Below, in pieces: positions 9,837-21,444 of a stretch of 64,000 nt of DNA; positions within the stretch are counted from its first letter, which is position 1, and each line of letters starts with the position of its first letter. The position numbers were made by a program, and so were the translations under genes. The notes under the pieces were generated by a model. That model did no database searches. It was not told the DNA's origin and saw only the letters and a program-made list of their open reading frames with translations. Location: positions 806,001 through 870,000 of the forward strand of contig JAUPSS010000001.1 of NCBI GenBank assembly GCA_040285825.1. The letters are read 5' to 3'. Origin of the DNA: Eukaryota sp. TZLM1-RC (taxonomy: Eukaryota; Metamonada: BaSk clade).

Positions 9837-12047
9837 TTAAACGAAAATTCGGAGAGAACGATTAGATGCTACTTGTCGAAGTTTGGATTTGGTTGAATTG
9901 CTGATGTTGTTGGAGTAAAGATACAATTCAGTCAGAGAGGAATTGTTCTCCAGAGCACGGGCGAGAGTACTAGCGCCTTCAGAGGTAATGTTGTTGGACA
10001 CAAGATACAATTTAGTGATAGAACCATTGCTCTCCAAAGCACGGGCGAGAGCACTAGCGCCTTCATCGGTAATGTTGTTGCAGTTAAGATACAATTCAGT
10101 CAGAGTGGAATTGCTCTCCAGAGCACGGGCGAGAGCACTAGCGCCTTCATCGGTAATGTTGTTGCAGTTAAGATACAATTCAGTCAGAGTGGAATTGCTC
10201 TCCAGAGCACGGGCGAGAGCACTAGCACCTTCATCAGTAATGTCGTTGTCCCCAAGATTCAATTCAGTCAGAGTGGAATTGCTCTCCAGAGCACGGGCGA
10301 GAGCACTAGCACCTTCATCAGTAATGTCGTTGTCCCCAAGATTCAATTCAGTCAGAGTGCAATTGCTCTCCAGAGCACGGGCGAGAGCACTAGCGCCTTC
10401 AGAGGTAATGTTGTTGGACCAAAGATCCAATTCAGTCAGAGTGGAATTGCTCTCCAGAGCACGGGCGAGAGCACTAGCGCCTTCAGCGGTAATGTCGTTG
10501 TCCTCAAGATCCAATTCAGTGATAGAACCATAAACCAAACCCTCAACACCCTTCCTCACCTCATCTCCCAATCCATTCCAATTTACATTCGACATAATGT
10601 CTTCCAAAATTTCTTCCTTTGATGGAGGATGATGATCATCGATAGTGTTCAAAGGTTGATTACAATGGCACTCTCTCAACAACGCTTCACGGTCAGCTAT
10701 TCTGCTTGATAAGTCAGAATTAGTTCTACTGAGTACAGTATTTTGCTTTTCCAATTCATCAATGGTAGATCTAAGGTTGGCAATTTCTGTATCTTTCTCG
10801 GAAATACCGGCCTTGCTGGCATTTAAAGCTTCTTCCATAATAGCAATTCTAGCATCACGTTCTTCCAAAGAGTGACTGAGGTGTTGATTGGAAGCATTGA
10901 TATCGGCCCTTTCTTCTTCCAACCGGGCAATTCTGGAATCCCGTTCTGTCAAATCGTTGGTGAGTTGTTGATTGGAAGCCTCCAAATCAATAACATTCTT
11001 TCGTAGAGACTCGATTGTAGAGTTGGCAGATTGCAGTTGCGTTTGAACATCATTGTTAATATTAATAGGATTTTCATCACCTTCTTCAGCAAAGTCATCC
11101 AATTGATCCAAAACTAGAAGAACTTGAGCAATACTTGGTCTGGCAGCTGGATCTGAAGAGCAACATTGGGCGATTAATTCTTTGAGCACACTGGGAACGT
11201 GTTCACCCAAAGCAAATGGTGTCTTGAAATACTTAGCTCCCATTATGGCAATCTGATCCATATTGACAAATGGCCTATAATTACAAAGTAACTCACAAAG
11301 GATGATTCCAATTGCATAGATGTCTGAGGCAAGAGACAATTTGTTCTCAAACTGTTCCAAGGCTGCATACCGTGCTGTACATGATAGATTGGTAGCCGTG
11401 GAAGTCTTGGCAACAGTCCTGGATGTTCCAAAATCGGCTAATTTGATTTGCCCATTGACAAAAAGAATGTTTTCGGGCTTGAGATCTCCATGTGCAAGTG
11501 ATTTGGAGTGCAGGAAACGGACTGCCTGGCAGATCTTCTTGGCAAACAAGAGACTTTGTTTAGTCAATCTTGACGGCACTGACAGAGAACCTTCAGCAAG
11601 TTCCATAATTATGGCGAGTTTGTCCATTAAGCTGACCAGACCAAAAACGCGGAGGATAAAGGGATGATCAATCTTGGCCATAATACCAATCTCTTTTCTG
11701 AGTCGTTTCTTACCTTCTTCTGTGAGAGCAACAGTCTTGGCGGCGACGTCTGAATCAAACCAAGAAGCGGCAAACACCTGTGCATATCCTCCTTGTCCAA
11801 TCATGTGCAAAAGTTTGACCTGGTTAGAGGGAATGTGTACACAGATGTCCTCCTTGCAAGAAGCTTTGGCTATATCGCGCAAACTGAGGTTGACTTCCGG
11901 TGACGGTAGGATATCTTCATTGCAGATCGGACAGGATTCCACAGCATCAGAGCATACACCGCATACACTATGGCGCTGACTGCAAACTACCAGTGGCACA
12001 CGAGACTCTTCGTTGAAATCCATTGAACAATGTGGACACGAGAGCAT
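9837..12047 (-). CDS. RING finger / protein kinase / coiled coil / LRR protein, copy 1
   Basis: This 736-residue open frame starts at an ATG after TTTTCTCACA and ends in TAATAAAC, so its stop overlaps AATAAA. A C3HC4 RING uses C4, C7, C22, H26, C29, C32, C39 and C42. A kinase domain spans about 80-325: GQGGYAQV at 84-91, Lys104, Glu119, HGD at 186-188, DFG at 205-207 and ALE in the APE position. A coiled coil (about 335-470) is followed by seven 28-residue leucine-rich repeats of the RNase-inhibitor type (core GASALARALESN). Catalytic Lys and Asp residues are present, so activity is plausible, but HRD is HGD (a non-RD kinase). The inferred role is a cytosolic signalling kinase/E3 with an LRR sensor. 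Homologues: 36732-39605 (15 repeats) and 57429-58349 (truncated). Confidence 0.9.
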   Translation of the reverse strand: MLSCPHCSMDFNEESRVPLVVCSQRHSVCGVCSDAVESCPICNEDILPSPEVNLSLRDIAKASCKEDICVHIPSNQVKLLHMIGQGGYAQVFAASWFDSDVAAKTVALTEEGKKRLRKEIGIMAKIDHPFILRVFGLVSLMDKLAIIMELAEGSLSVPSRLTKQSLLFAKKICQAVRFLHSKSLAHGDLKPENILFVNGQIKLADFGTSRTVAKTSTATNLSCTARYAALEQFENKLSLASDIYAIGIILCELLCNYRPFVNMDQIAIMGAKYFKTPFALGEHVPSVLKELIAQCCSSDPAARPSIAQVLLVLDQLDDFAEEGDENPININNDVQTQLQSANSTIESLRKNVIDLEASNQQLTNDLTERDSRIARLEEERADINASNQHLSHSLEERDARIAIMEEALNASKAGISEKDTEIANLRSTIDELEKQNTVLSRTNSDLSSRIADREALLRECHCNQPLNTIDDHHPPSKEEILEDIMSNVNWNGLGDEVRKGVEGLVYGSITELDLEDNDITAEGASALARALESNSTLTELDLWSNNITSEGASALARALESNCTLTELNLGDNDITDEGASALARALESNSTLTELNLGDNDITDEGASALARALESNSTLTELYLNCNNITDEGASALARALESNSTLTELYLNCNNITDEGASALARALESNGSITKLYLVSNNITSEGASTLARALENNSSLTELYLYSNNISNSTKSKLRQVASNRSLRIFV

Positions 12048-13097
12048 TGTGAGAAAATATGATAATTACCAAAATTGCCAATGAACATTCCTTCATGCTA
12101 ATTTCTATTTCCCATTGGATATAGGTGCCATTTCACACAACATATTTCACATATTTGTCACGATCTATATGTGCCCCATCTAGACCACCATTTATTACTC
12201 AATTTTGGGCATATCGTGCTACATGAGAATTGCCATAATGAAAATGACACTTTGAGCAAAGACTTCATACACCTGGACCCGTGTATTACAATCCAAGACT
12301 TCCCTCCAAGCAAACCTTCGGCCAATCACGCCTTTCCACAGCTCCTCCCCGAACTTTCATTTTCGCTTCGTACAGAAATGTTCCCAAGTACTTGAGTTTA
12401 ATGATGTCCAAACTTTATAAGGATTCATCAAGAGTTGGGGTGGAGAATTTAGTTTCTTATGTGTTTTAGTTTGTTTTGTTTTTATTTGATTCCTCGTAGA
12501 AAATAAATAAATAAAGATGGAAAATTTCGGCACCTTTTAAAATAATACTGAAGATTTTTGAATTAGCTATTTTCTGAATTCGGTAACTTGCCGACACAAA
12601 TCTATATTACATGTTTGCCCCAATCATTTCATGAAGTTCCGAACGATTTTTCTCTTTTTATTTTGCAGTTTTGCCGCAAAAAGGTTCACCAAACAAACTT
12701 AAACTACTTATTCATGTGGATATATCAGAGTTTCACGTGGTGTTGTGGCACTCGTTTAATGGTTTGTTTGGTAATGGTTCAAAGCATTAATAATTTTTAA
12801 GAAGATTTTATTTCAAGATAGGCTAGTAAGCTCACAAAACTCAGGAAAGGGTTTAAAAAAACGAGGTTAAAAATTGCAAAACGGATTGGTTGTGGTTTTG
12901 CAAAAAAAATTTACACCCATTATCTCCACATTATTTCAATGAATTTGAACCTAAATTCTGCTAGTAACCCACGATCTAGGTTTATTACCTGAACCTTATA
13001 ATACCGATAATAGTCTTTAACTATTATTGCTTTTGGTCCAAATCATGAAGCAAAGTTCCTTGACCTTTCCGTACCTATTGAATCATTACGAAATTGT
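12048..13097 (+). mobile_element. degenerate retroelement remnants between kinase and RING gene
   Basis: There is no intact gene. Around 12330-12400 the sequence translates to a short FIFASYRNVPK-like segment resembling the family B end IIFALYRSVPK. Around 12588-12700, PTQIYITCLPQSFHEVPND and LQFCRKK resemble the family C segment between RT and zinc knuckle (PPQIWTKCFPHSIQEIPN). These look like old retroelement debris. The interval is the shared 5' region of the divergent kinase (-) and RING (+) genes, so their promoters must lie in or beside it. Copies: 35684-36731 and 56381-57428. Confidence 0.55.
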
Positions 13098-13481
13098 ATG
13101 GTCAGTTCAAATGATACAACTCACTTTGAATGCTCAATTTGTATGGAAGTCTTGCACGATGCTGTTGAAATTTCTTGCTGTAATACACTTTTTTGCAACG
13201 AATGTGCAAAGGTAGATTCCTGTCCTTCGTGCCGTAGTTCTGCCTTTAAACTCAACCCATGTCTCCCAATTAGACGAATCATAGGAAATCTTTCAGTTAC
13301 TTGCTGTATGTGTGACTATGCCACCACTAGAAGTGAGTATGCTGCCCATTACAGACAGTGTCCGTCACGAGTTAAACGATGTAATTTGTGTGATGCTTTT
13401 GTCCCAATCACTGAGTCTGAACTAATTCAGCATGCAGTGGAACATCATTCTCAGGATGTAGTTAATAAATTTTTTTCGTAG
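13098..13481 (+). CDS. RING / TRAF-type zinc-finger protein, copy 1
   Basis: A 127-residue protein starting at ATG (MVSSND) and ending TAG. The RING has C12, C15, C27/C28, C33, C36, C42 and C45, but the usual His of the CC-H-xLFC segment is Asn29/Thr30, so one zinc ligand is missing or replaced. Two TRAF/SIAH-like fingers follow: C70-x-C72...H84-x3-C88 and C95-x2-C98...H112-x3/4-H. By family this would be a small E3-like or adaptor protein, but its ligase activity is uncertain. AATAAA lies about 40 bases after the stop. Copies are at 35300-35683 and 55973-56380. Confidence 0.8.
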   Translation: MVSSNDTTHFECSICMEVLHDAVEISCCNTLFCNECAKVDSCPSCRSSAFKLNPCLPIRRIIGNLSVTCCMCDYATTRSEYAAHYRQCPSRVKRCNLCDAFVPITESELIQHAVEHHSQDVVNKFFS

Positions 13482-14700
13482 ATGTTTCCTTATAGTTCAA
13501 TGTAATTAAGTTTTGCACCCAATAAACTTTGGCGAATGCGATTTGTTGTGGAAGTATTTCAGAAGCTACACTAGAACTATAAAATGAAGAATTTAACTTT
13601 ACTACGATAATTTTTGAACAGTTGCCGGTTTTTAAAGCAGTTTAAAATTAAGTTTGTTAGTAAAATGATATTAAGCAACATTCCTGGTTGTCTGTCTGTG
13701 TACCCACATCCAATCTACTGAAAATGTGAAAAAAATATTTTGAGAATTCAAGGTAGTAGCGTCTTCTCACCATATTTTTGTAGTTCAAAAATACTGACAA
13801 TGGTGTTGAACTTGAGCAAAAGAACGTTCAATTCTATTCAACCCCAAAAACAACCACATTCGAAAGAGAATTTTGTGTTTACAAATGGACAAAAGATGAT
13901 CTAAAACTCTAGTTTTGTTTGTATGGCACGAACACTGATCAATAAGAATTTTATGTCCATTTTTATAACTTGGCTGCTTGCACAACATCTTTTTAGTCTT
14001 CGCAGTTCAATTGTCCAATTTTTTGGGAATTGCAACTTCAAAATTTCCTCAGTCAATTTCAGTCACAAAGAGTCCAAATTTGTATCCAGGAAGTTCAAAC
14101 TTTATTTTTCATGATTCATTCCGTTGTGTTTTGACAACCTTATATACACATAGACAGTAAATGCAAAATCGAGAAATTAAATCACTGCTGATTTCAATGT
14201 TTGTTGAATCCAAAAAAATAGGGAAAAAACACTGTGTGCCATTTTTCTCAATTTTCGAAGAGTTGTTAGGTAGTTTGTGCAATAACAATGTCCCTTAAAA
14301 TTGGTGAGAGTTTACTTGTTATTATTCTGATTTTTGAGCTGAATACCAATAAATATGCTGTATCATCAATAGAAGTTTCATGTGTTTTTGGTAGCCATTT
14401 TTTCTTCTATCATCTGGAAATTCACAACATTGTAGTATTTGACATTACTTCACATCACGTCTTGTATCGGATGCTACCATTCCAAATACAGTAGGAAAAA
14501 GCTTTGTTTAACGCTCAAAAGTCGCTCAATTAAAGAGCATCCATCCCATGAAAAGCTTGTTTTAAAACCATTTTGTTGAAATTGATTATTGGAGTTAACG
14601 TAGCGGATAACGAGACAGTAGCTCAAAAAAGATACTGCTTTATTTATTCAAAAGATATAGCACGAAAACACTATTTAAATTAACTACCTATCACCAATAA
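13482..14700. other. intergenic region between convergent RING and PIEZO genes, copy 1
   Basis: There is no recognisable gene. Two short open frames occur (13785-13988 minus, 67 codons; 14288-14494 plus, 68 codons) and both recur in the other block copies. The blocks are too similar for that conservation to mean anything, and no domain is recognised. The RING polyadenylation signal CAATAAACT is at about 13520, and the PIEZO copy's AATAAA lies at its far end near 14640-14650 (minus strand). Confidence 0.5.
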
Positions 14701-17700
14701 CTATTTAACTGGTGGTGTGGTTAATTCAATCAAAGTATCTGGATCTCTATATATCTGAATGATTTCCTTGTAAATTGATTCTTCAAGGAACAAATCTGAG
14801 ATACTCCTGGCCAGGAACAAATCCTCACAGATTTCAAGTAATTTATCCACATTTGGGAGAGCCGAAACAAAAATTTGGGATTTGCTGTCCGAAAATGAAA
14901 GTCGAACAAACCTACCAACACCAATCACAATTGATAGATACAATCCAATCAAACCCCCGCTGGCATAAGCACCAAGTGCAGCGGTCGATTCTAAACTATA
15001 AGTATACATATAGAATGGTTCTCTTGAATCAGCATCCTTGATCAACCAATAAGTCTGTCCGTCACGTTCTCTGCGCTGAATGAGAGTATCCTCACGTTGA
15101 TCAGAAAAGATTGGTGATTCGGCCAGAGGAATTAATGCAGCTCTTGGAAGTAAAGGTATTATTACTTCTTCTAAATCACCACAAAATAACTTGGCCAACT
15201 CTAAACAATGTTCATGATCTAAATTGAACGAGTACCATCCCTTTGCTGTCCTCCTATCGCTTGGATAGTGTCTGTTAAACGACAAAGTAACAGATACTAT
15301 TCCCCTTCCATCCTCCAAAGCTTCTACTAGCCCGTTCATGGCAGCAGGAGCAATGGTCCACACAGAATCAGATGAAGTGAAAAAGGTAATCTTTCGTACA
15401 TCTGCACGGTTAGAATCACGGAGCAAGGAGTGCTGGCTAACAATTGCATTGTATTGTGTAGCCGGGATAACATCGACTTTGTGCACTTCATGCTGAGAGA
15501 AAATGGGCAAGTAGTTATTGAAACTTACATCAATACTGGCCTGTTGGATAGGGTTTGGTTTGGAGACTGGGTTAGCAGAACTAAATAAAATTAAGGGCAA
15601 ACATAATAAAAGCGTAAGACCGAAAAACAAAAGAAATCCTTGCGAAAATTTGTCAAATTTTGGTTGTGGGTCGCCAAAATTTCGACCCCTTTTCGCTGTA
15701 GATAACCTTCTGCATTTGATTAAAAACAACGATGAATAAATATCTTCTATTCGCATCCAGTAATTAAATTCCAAAGCAGTAGTAGTCAAAGACCAATCCA
15801 ACAAACATTTCATTTCATAAAGAAAAGGAATGACTCTAAAGGCTTGGTATCCATAATTATTAAAAGAACCGTAAGACTTCATCAAAAAGGCTTTGGAGGA
15901 AGGCGGTGGAAAACCAAAACGAAGTTGTAGAGAGCTCAACACGGCAGCCACAAACCGCAGAAAGGCCGCGACTAGGAGAAAAGGTGCATTAATTGGTAAT
16001 TCGTGATTACTGCGGGGAAAATTAAACAAAAAAACAATTAACACAGTGAAATTAGAAATGAAATGAATCAGAGCTTTGAGTCTTGCGAATCTCAAATAGA
16101 AAAGAGTTCTATCAATAATGATTAACAGAAACTGAACAATCAACCAAATTGCAAGGAAACCAGGTAAATAACTGAGCTGGACTGATTGGATTACCGACTG
16201 GGAAGCTGTTGAGCTACTAAAAAAAGGCAAATGGAAGCGCAATTAACTGAAGTATATCAATAAAAAAACATAAATGGGTAGAGGTCTACTCCAATAGCGT
16301 CGAAACGCTTCTCCATTAGAGTCTTGAAGAAGACCACGACCCTACCCCAAACTTGACGAACCCCAACTCTCTCCTCTACATCAATTCCCCACCTGCCCAT
16401 TCTAAACGAGATAGAACGATGAAGAACGATACCCAATGCAGCAATCAGCAAGGGAGGGTAGGAGAAGAGGAAGCTACCAATAGGAGCAATACCAACAAGG
16501 TAAATGAGTTGCGAACTTAGGGCTGAGGGGTGACTTGATGGATCGATAAGCTCCCTTGGAACAGGACACTTGGTGGGATCTAGACATGACTTGCCAAAGG
16601 AAATGGTAATTGAATCTGATGGCGAAACGCAAAAACAAAAGAAAGGAAAGGTGAAAATGTAATGGATTAATAATAAAGATAGATAAATTCCCAAAATAAA
16701 CTGCCAAAACCTAGCTTTGCCTCCATATTTGGACATTAAACCAAAAGTGATTGTAGTGAAAGCAATCATCACGGTGGGAATTGAAGGAAACCACAAAGCA
16801 GCGAGATAGCACAGCAAGCAAGACAATACAGAAGAGTATCTATAGATATTGTGCTTTAACCAACGTAATGGTGACGTTTGATGACGTGGTGGTAGGTCAG
16901 AAATGTTGATATTGAAGAAGTTCAAAATGATTGACTGAAGTTTGGTTGCCATTCGAAGTAAAAATGATGGTTGAGGCTCAGACGTGTCATCTTGATCTGG
17001 TGTGACCTCTTCATCAAGTTTCTGATCAGTAGATACGTCAACGTCACTTGACTTCTCTTGACCTGACAGGTCATCATGATCCTTTTTGATCTCTTCTGCA
17101 CTACTTGACAAGTCACTTAAAACGTCCTGATGTGCTTTGATCTCTTCTTCAAATATTTGACGAGCTGATATATCTCTTTTACCAAGTCTTTTTGACTTTA
17201 ACATTTCCAATCTGCTTTCAGTAGCTTCTTTCTCTGTTAACTGTTGCTTTAAAATCCTTTCCCGCCTAAGCTTACTTAACTTTTCATCATCCAAGACTCG
17301 TTGGATGGCCAAATCTCTGCTGGTTTTAACTGAAGAAAGATATCTTTTAAAGGAAGCAGAGTAAACCAATACATCCAAAGAAGAAGAGATGCCGTGGACA
17401 ATGAAATCCAATAGTGAAGCTGATAATTTGAGCGCCGAGTAGTAAGAATGGTATTGATCTAGACCTAGAATAGAAGAGATCGAGAAGAGATCAGAAGATT
17501 CACTGAAAAAGCTCAACTGAAATATTGATTGTGAAATCAAAACAGAGCAGTTTAAAAACATACAAACAAAACGTGAAAGTTTTTGCCCTTTTCAGCTCAG
17601 TAAAAACAGAGTCCGAATACACCAACCAAAAGTGCTACAATTACGTAAAAGCAAAGCAGGAACAGATGCACGTTGAACACCGATAAAGAACAATAAAATA

Positions 17701-18812
17701 ATTAGACAAGGTCTTAAAAGCGGTAACAAAAACTTTTCAATTTTAAAAGCGATGGGAGAAACTTCATCTTCAGTTTCGGGGCAGTATAAGCTCAAGTCAA
17801 GGGGATTGGCCATGGACCTATAGAGGCAAAATATGGCTAAAATGGGGAAACTGAAGTGAAAAAGGAAAGAGTTGGATGTGCAAGACACTCCGAAAAATTC
17901 GTAAAATTCTGGCCATGAAGAATGGAGATCAGGATAGAGATCACATAAAGAAGACAACAAAATTTTGGAAACAACCCCAAACACTAACCCCAACAGAACC
18001 AACCAAACAAGTTTTTTCCGATGTCTCCAATGATGAGAACTAAGAAAGCCTAAACAGGAAGCTCCTAGAATAATAGAAAAAGGATCTCTTATAGATAGAA
18101 TAGATACCCAAGCAAACACTACTGCCACTGTATGCATGAAAGCTGGGCCAAGTAGTTGGAATTGCGATGTAAATAAAGCAATCACAGGCGACGTGATTGA
18201 TGGGGAAGGTGATTTGATGAAGGAGGTAGAAATGATTAATTGAATAACCAAAGGTAATAAAAATTAAAGCATGCTCTAGACAAAAAAACAGAGTCACAAT
18301 GGTTGAGTGAGGGTAATGCAAATATTTTAAATATGGGACTTTTAATAAAATCTTGAGGCAATGCTATTGATAAATAAGTAATTGTTAATCGAGTTATTGT
18401 TAAAATTGAGCTTATTAGATAAAGCAGCTTCCTACTAGTTCCGTTTGTGTGTTTGATTAGAGTTAAATCAAAAATACAAATTATTAACGGTATTAGATTT
18501 AAAATATATGGTTGGAATGTTGAAATTACTAGAATGAAAACGACTAAATTTTTGATAATTGAAGGTCTTGAAAGGGAAATGAAGCGCTGATTAAAGTCAA
18601 TTCCCTTAAGAAAAACAAAAGATAATATTGGAAAAATAAGAAAAACAAATCGATCAAATAAAAGGTCAAAATGATAACGTGAGATCACGTCAACATAATG
18701 AGCTGGGAGAAGTGTGGATAAATAATCCATTACTGGGGTGTATTGGATTATAAATAAACTAGCAATGACCAAAACCAAACTGGAAAATCCGATAAAGTCA
18801 ATTAAAGAATTT
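14701..18812 (-). pseudogene. PIEZO mechanosensitive channel, copy 1 (5'-truncated)
   Basis: The C-terminal half is plainly PIEZO: FxxDILQL after a YPFMFF segment, IIDRTLFYLRF, ...GYQAFRVIPFLYEMKCLLDW, RIEDIYSSLFLIKCRR, a pore helix ASGGLIGLYLSIVIGVGRFVR, and the terminal IYRDPDTLIEL, all close to the conserved PIEZO end. A charged coiled coil (about 16920-17300) sits where PIEZO beam-like segments occur. Frame breaks: an extra T in each of two T runs near 16218 and 16263, a shift near 17590, and T-run changes near 18270. The 5' end is lost: at about 18812 the sequence switches abruptly to PARG gene sequence. It cannot make a full channel as it stands. Confidence 0.85.
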
Positions 18813-19336
18813 CCAGAGCCTCACTTCCACAAAGCACAAGATCACTTTGTTTGGGGATAGAAGAGTTGTTCTGGTCAGCACAGAGGATGAATGTGTTCTA
18901 AAAAGAGGTACGATTTTTAATTGTAGAATTAAAGGGAAAAATAGAGAAATTACATTAGTTTTGGTTGAGGAATTCAATCCTGCTCTTGCGTATCCTGTTT
19001 GTTTTGCCGAAGAAAAGGCCCATGTTGATTTGGCTCTGCATTACTATGGAAATTTAGTCGACTATTTGCAGACTATTTGACCACGTTGAGCTGGAAGTAT
19101 GTGAACATGGGGTAAGTTGTGAAGGTCTTAAGGATCCTCTTCATCGCTTCACTTTTTCCCATGAACCTATACCAGTGATTCCTTATAAGTGCAAGTTTGG
19201 CGACAAGTGTGATAGGAAAAACGACCCTTCTTGTTATAGAAAATATGGGCATTGGAATGTCAACCAAGATCCTGAATTTGTCAAGAAATCTTTTTTGAAG
19301 AAAATTGTCAAAAGTTGTCTCATTCTTGACTTATAA
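18812..19336 (+). pseudogene. coiled-coil/PARG gene remnant with internal deletion
   Basis: It begins mid-gene (FGDRRVVLVSTEDEC), directly fused to the broken 5' end of PIEZO copy 1. After about 75 codons it jumps at TTAGTCGA/CTATTTGCAG to the last zinc fingers (CEHGVSCEGL... and CKFGDKCDRKND) and the gene's TAA. The coiled coil, the macrodomain with GGG...QEE and the first fingers are missing. It is non-functional and shows that this block was rearranged after duplication. Confidence 0.85.
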
Positions 19337-19536
19337 ATAAAGTTTCATTAACGAATTTTTCTCTACTAATGCTTGTGTCTATTCATCAAGTCTATTGAAT
19401 TTATGGTGTCAAAATGTTGATTGATTGAATCATCTTGATTGATTGAATCACTTGTAGTTACTTTAACAGCACATCATTTTTTACACATACCCAAACAATA
19501 CTCTTCAGAAAATCAAACCACAAAAACACTATATCT

Positions 19537-20005
19537 CACAACACCACCCTTTGAATGGCAGACTCGTTCTCTGTCCGAAATGTTTCTTTGCATCCTCAAG
19601 CAACTCGTTTACATTTCCGAAGTGAGGTAAATGTGTAAGTAAAAGATGATTTACTGACGCTTTTTGAGCAATTCTCGCTGCTTCTGTACTTGTTAAGTGT
19701 CCATAAGGCACTGCATCTTGCCAAGGATAGAAGCTCGCCTCGCAAATGAACAAATCTACATCACTCACAAACTCTGCCAATGTCTCATGATAGGCAGTGT
19801 CTCCTGAATAAGCTACTGATTTGGATCCACAAGTAGCCTTAATGGCAAATGATTTAATTGAGTGGATATTTTCATGAAATTCCAACTCAAACGAACCTAT
19901 TGTTTTTCGGCTGTGCGGGTCATATGGAACAGTGTCAACAAATGGAGGTTTCTTTAACTTTGACAGTGTATCCTGATCATACGATGGGCCATATACTTTG
20001 AGCTG
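19537..20005 (-). pseudogene. MBL-fold hydrolase, C-terminal half fused to LRR-like gene
   Basis: Its sequence is nearly identical to the second half of the MBL genes at 25679 and 42205 (from LKVYGPSYDQD to GWCCEI). It keeps SGDTAYHETL and the late LTHLPHFGN metal-site segment, but lacks the N-terminal SHYHHDHIADVG motif needed for catalysis. It is joined in frame to an unrelated LRR-like gene at about 20005 (CTGCAGCTCAAAG versus CAACTCAAAG), giving an open chimaeric frame 19529-20326. An active hydrolase is very unlikely. Confidence 0.8.
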
Positions 20006-20938
20006 CAAATCCTTATTCACTGAATACTGAATCCACCATGGAAAACAAGATAATTCAACTAAATAATTATTCCTGATTAACTGAACAGATTTAATTAAAC
20101 CTTGATTAATTAGAGTTGTTGGAGATAGGGGAGAATCGAACAAAATTTCCTCAAATTTAGTCAATTGAATGAATTTGAAAGAAGGAAAGTTTTGTTCAGT
20201 GATAATGGTCGGAATTAAATCATCAATAATCAATTCCTTCAAGTTTGGAGATTTGATTTGATTATTGACAGGAGGTTCTTCCGAAGAAAAAAGCAACTTA
20301 CAATCTCCGAATAGATTGAGGTACATGAATTTCGCCTGTTGAAATTCCTTCTGAAATACAATAGCAACTCACCACTAATTCTTTTAATAATGGGAGATAG
20401 CTTAAATCATTTACCTCAATGGCATAGTGTTTAAGCACTAACTTCATTAGTGAAGTGGGTAATTCTTCTACATCGGATTCAAAATCAAGCTCTAAACATT
20501 TAAGACTTGATGAATGTGCCAAATTTATAGCAAACCTTTCACCATATAATGACTCTCCACCAATCTTAACAACCTCAACTACAGGGAAAAATGACAACAA
20601 TGGTTGATCATAATCAGCTTCCTCATGATCAAAGTCGTCATAGAAAACATCAATTTTTTTAATTATAGTATTCATTACGTTGGGACCATGATCATCTTTG
20701 GATAATCACAGTCGTAAGTCAGAAATACTTGCACCTATATTTAATTCCTGAGGATCTTCTAAAAACAACTTGTTGAGAATTGAATGATCATTGACCAGTT
20801 CTTGAGCAAATTGAGCTACTACTTTTTTATTCCACATTTGGTGTAAAATTTTGCTTTAACCTGTTGATAATTCTCAAAAAGCTTTTCCAAATAATTTAAA
20901 TATTCCCAGTAAACAAGCTTGATCAGACCACTGAACAT
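20005..20938 (-). pseudogene. unrecognised leucine-rich protein gene, frame-broken
   Basis: From an ATG near 20938 the frames give a protein of about 310 residues with leucine/phenylalanine-spaced segments (SSLKCLELDFESD, LPTSLMKLVLKHY, LPLLKELVVSCY, NLKELIIDDLIP), typical of irregular LRR or FNIP-like repeats. Three interruptions are seen: a shift at an A6 run near 20846, an in-frame TGA near 20708 and a shift near 20315. The gene continues into the MBL C-terminal half. I do not recognise a family; the upstream part (LIKLVYWEYLNYL) has no known domain. Confidence 0.5.
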
Positions 20939-21444
20939 GTTGTACAAGGGGTTTTTTTACTTCAGGAGAGGTGGTGGTCGTTGAAGAACAAGCACGGGGA
21001 GCGACCTGACGCCGGCACTTCTGGGGAGGAGTGAAGTGGAGTGACCCTAAGAGGATATTGACATGTGGAAAGTGTAGGGAGACCAAAAAAATGACTCGAT
21101 TTGGCTCAAATTGGTAATTAAATACCTGGTGTTAAGCAATCTCTACCTGTATGGATAAACAAGCATTTAAAGCAAATTCAGATAAAATTATTAAGATTAT
21201 TTTTTTCTGTGGGCACAATTTTATCTGATTTGTCCCTTGATGTTATACAGAGGTTGAAGCGCATGAATGTGATTGGAGAAGTGGTGAAGAGTGATTTGGT
21301 TTTGGTGCCCTTAGGCTTTTATAATATGAATGGAAAATAAATTATCTTTATCTCAATCACTTTTGCAACCTAAGGCAACATTAGTGAGGATAAAAAACAG
21401 TAGTTCGTTGAAAATCTTATGTTTAAATATCGAGCAAATATCGT
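20939..21444. other. gene-free interval with a GC-richer patch
   Basis: No gene is supported. A GC-richer patch (about 20955-21060, CACGGGGAGCGACCTGACGCCGGC region) stands out from the AT-rich surroundings; the minus-strand frame across it starts at TTG and matches nothing I know. The rest is plain AT-rich sequence. Confidence 0.4.

Larger units (their letters stand above)
7845..18812. repeat. inverted copy of the block (kinase to PIEZO)
   Basis: The reverse complement of the 505-bp element to PIEZO part of unit 1: paired coordinates sum to about 48,781 for PIEZO and RING and about 49,440 for the kinase stop and the inverted repeat; the difference equals the LRR length difference. The join to PARG at 18812 is a breakpoint. 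Confidence 0.85.
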
